A stretch of DNA of 64,000 nt from Pedobacter sp. Leaf41 (GTDB lineage Bacteria; Bacteroidota; Bacteroidia; Sphingobacteriales; Sphingobacteriaceae): assembly GCF_001422545.1 (NCBI RefSeq), contig NZ_LMLE01000006.1:114982-178981 (forward strand). Reading direction: 5' to 3'. Below, one piece after another: positions 62,437-64,000 of this stretch. The first letter of the stretch is position 1; every line of letters starts with the position of its first letter. The translations under genes were made by a program, and so were the position numbers. A model generated the notes under the pieces. The model searched no databases. It was given only the letters and a program-made list of their open reading frames with translations, and was not told the DNA's origin.

Positions 62437-62867
62437 TGAACATTAAAAATATAGAAGGTTTATCTGGCGATCAAATTAGGAGTTTGGTAACGCAGGGAGG
62501 AAAGTTTGTAATGTATAAATATTGCATCTCAGTAGTGGTGATGACATTCAATAACCCATCTGATTTCCATTTTATCCATCCCGGTAAAAGTAGAGTGGTA
62601 CCTGGTTTAGGGCATTTGTTTACCAACTTTTTTTTAGGATGGTGGGGAATTCCATGGGGGCCTGTTTATACTATACAAAATATTTATACTATTTTAAGTG
62701 GAGGCAAAGATTATACTGTCGAAATTATGTCGCATATAAACCAAAACGATCCTACTTATGGTACAGGAACTGGTTACAATATTACTGGACAAAATAATAA
62801 TGGTAGCACTTACAATGTGCCAAATAATAACAACGAAACCGCCAACACTTACAATATTCCTCAATAA
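62436..62867 (+). CDS. Small conserved protein with a hydrophobic core, ter-operon partner
   Basis: 143 residues. Residues ~20-90 contain GGKFVMYKYCISVVVMTFNN, PSDFHFIHPGKSRVVPGLGH and a hydrophobic stretch LFTNFFLGWWGIPWGPVYTI that could enter or contact a membrane. The C-terminal ~45 residues are low-complexity Asn/Thr/Gly/Tyr (YNITGQNNNGSTYNVPNNNN). I recall the hydrophobic module from other bacteria but no function is assigned. It is translationally coupled to the TerD-like gene before it. Confidence 0.65.
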   Translation: MNIKNIEGLSGDQIRSLVTQGGKFVMYKYCISVVVMTFNNPSDFHFIHPGKSRVVPGLGHLFTNFFLGWWGIPWGPVYTIQNIYTILSGGKDYTVEIMSHINQNDPTYGTGTGYNITGQNNNGSTYNVPNNNNETANTYNIPQ

Positions 62868-62873
62868 TTTTAT

Positions 62874-63512
62874 ATGAGAAGATTACCCGTTTACCTGCTG
62901 CTAGACACATCAGGTTCTATGAGTGGAGAGCCTATAGAAGCCGTTAAAAATGGAGTTCAGGTGATGATTAGTTCCTTAAGACAAAATCCTCAAGCCATCG
63001 AAACCGCTTTTTTAAGTGTGATCACCTTTGATAGTTTTGCACAACAAATCATTCCGCTCACCGATTTGGCATCTTTCCAAATGGTCGACTTAAAAGCTAC
63101 TGGAGTTACGGCTTTAGGCGAAGCTTTACGATTGGTTTCCAACAGAATTGAAAGTGAAGTAGCCAAAACTACAACCGAACAAAAAGGAGATTGGAAGCCA
63201 TTGGTTTTTATCATGACTGACGGCGTACCAACCGATGATTGGTTGCCAGGTTTAGCTGAATTTAAGAGGCAAAAAGTCGCTTTCACTGTTGCCTGCGCAG
63301 CAGGATCAGGGGCAGATACCGCTGTGCTTAAACAAATCACAGATAATGTTGTAAGTTTAGATACAGCAGATTCTACGAGTATTGGCAAGTTCTTTCAATG
63401 GGTAACGGCTTCAATTGGTGTAACCTCTACAAAAGTTGAAGATGCAGGGAAGGAAATTAGTTTGTTGAAAGAACTTCCTCCACCACCATCTGAGTTGAAT
63501 ATCGTTGTTTAA
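62874..63512 (+). CDS. TerY-like von Willebrand factor A protein
   Basis: 212 residues. Metal-dependent adhesion site is complete: DTSGSMSGEP (DxSxS), Thr in ATGVTALGEAL and Asp in MTDGVPTDDW. No signal peptide, so it is cytosolic as in TerY. In known TerY-P systems it works with a phosphatase and a protein kinase; these would lie past the window edge. Six bp after the previous gene. Confidence 0.92.
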   Translation: MRRLPVYLLLDTSGSMSGEPIEAVKNGVQVMISSLRQNPQAIETAFLSVITFDSFAQQIIPLTDLASFQMVDLKATGVTALGEALRLVSNRIESEVAKTTTEQKGDWKPLVFIMTDGVPTDDWLPGLAEFKRQKVAFTVACAAGSGADTAVLKQITDNVVSLDTADSTSIGKFFQWVTASIGVTSTKVEDAGKEISLLKELPPPPSELNIVV

Positions 63513-63521
63513 CAGAAAATT

Positions 63522-64000
63522 ATGAGAAGACTACCCGTTTACTTTCTAATTGATACTTCGGGATCCATGTATGGAGAGCCGATACAGGCTTTGAACAACG
63601 CCCTAAGTGGGATGATTAATACTTTGAGGACCGATGCACAGGCACTGGATTCGCTTTGGATTTCGATGATCACTTTCGATCGTGAGGTAAAAGAAATTGT
63701 TTCTTTAACCGAATTAGCTTCTTTTCAGCTTCCTGAAATTACTTGTCCGCAAAGTGGCCCAACCCATACAGGCCAGGCTTTGGATATGTTATATGATAAA
63801 GTTCAAAATGATCTGATCAAAGGGAATTCAACGCAAAAGGGAGATTGGAAGCCGCTTTTATTTCTCTTCACTGATGGAAAACCTAGCGATTTGCAGTTGT
63901 ATCGCGAAATGGTGCCGAAAATAAAATCATTAAACTTCGGTGCAATTGTTGGCTGTGCTGCCGGACATTCTGCAAATGATGCACTTCTAAAAGAACTCAC
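63522..64000 (+). CDS. Second TerY-like VWA protein (3' end outside window)
   Basis: 159 codons visible, beginning MRRLPVYFLIDTSGSMYGEP, a paralogue of the previous gene with the DTSGSM site, SGPTHTGQALDML (Thr) and LFTDGKPSDLQLY (Asp). It starts 9 bp after the preceding stop. The tandem pair of VWA proteins is as found in ter operons. Confidence 0.9.
   Translation, partial: MRRLPVYFLIDTSGSMYGEPIQALNNALSGMINTLRTDAQALDSLWISMITFDREVKEIVSLTELASFQLPEITCPQSGPTHTGQALDMLYDKVQNDLIKGNSTQKGDWKPLLFLFTDGKPSDLQLYREMVPKIKSLNFGAIVGCAAGHSANDALLKEL

Overview
The window looks like a chromosome segment from a Bacteroidota bacterium of the Sphingobacteriaceae, most probably Pedobacter or a close relative. The reasons are low G+C, Bacteroidota-type promoters (TTTG / TAnnTTTG), a type IX secretion plug protein and a type IX C-terminal sorting domain, a lipidated TamA (TamL), and many lipoproteins and 3-keto-glycoside (DUF1080 / Gfo-Idh-MocA) genes. 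All assignments are by reading; no database search was run.

Layout. 1-1339: 3' end of valS, followed by three tandem copies of a ~220 bp palindromic intergenic repeat. 2186-7227: sugar locus (isomerase, two Gfo/Idh/MocA oxidoreductases, double DUF1080 protein). 7498-10778: PD-(D/E)XK-like protein, holA, a telomere-like CCCTAAA array, VOC and EVE proteins, a secreted protein. 10768-14395: antiporter, thioesterase, cytoplasmic alpha-amylase. 14456-18729: second sugar operon (isomerase, ApbE, oxidoreductase, SUMF1-like). 18870-25661: T9SS plug, ABC-F, NudK, an Rrf2/NAD(P)-binding pair with matching operators, pyrD. 25685-31689: DUF2200, a gene broken by one stop codon, and four poorly known envelope or membrane proteins. 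31920-34721: NTF2-like/SDR/HxlR cluster, a dead tyrosine recombinase, a 56-residue basic protein, tRNA-Cys. 34792-49921: trmH-like, tamL, dnaJ-grpE, ftsE-like, a T9SS substrate, LuxC-like reductase with ferredoxin, serine hydrolase, Usp, NlpC/P60 and WD40 proteins. 50013-57970: complete histidine operon hisG-D-C-B-H-A-F-IE on the minus strand. 58049-59614: L,D-transpeptidase. 59646 to the window end: a ter (TerD/TerY) stress operon that continues past the edge.

The most informative signals are regulatory or structural. (1) A 15-codon leader peptide with five histidine codons lies between a consensus promoter and a hairpin/T-run before hisG, so the his operon is probably controlled by attenuation. 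(2) Between hisA and hisF sits the remnant of a repeat element carrying the end of a DUF559-like gene; it runs in frame into hisF and a GGG stands where the usual ATG would be. (3) A recurring family of degenerate 7-bp arrays, often as inverted pairs, sits at gene boundaries. (4) The ter operon has four different TerD paralogues, a conserved small protein and two TerY-type VWA proteins behind a long 5' leader.

The two sugar loci both pair Tat-type oxidoreductases with TIM-barrel isomerases, which fits oxidation and cleavage of glycosides through 3-keto intermediates in the envelope. The his operon is complete but unusually loaded with intergenic repeats.
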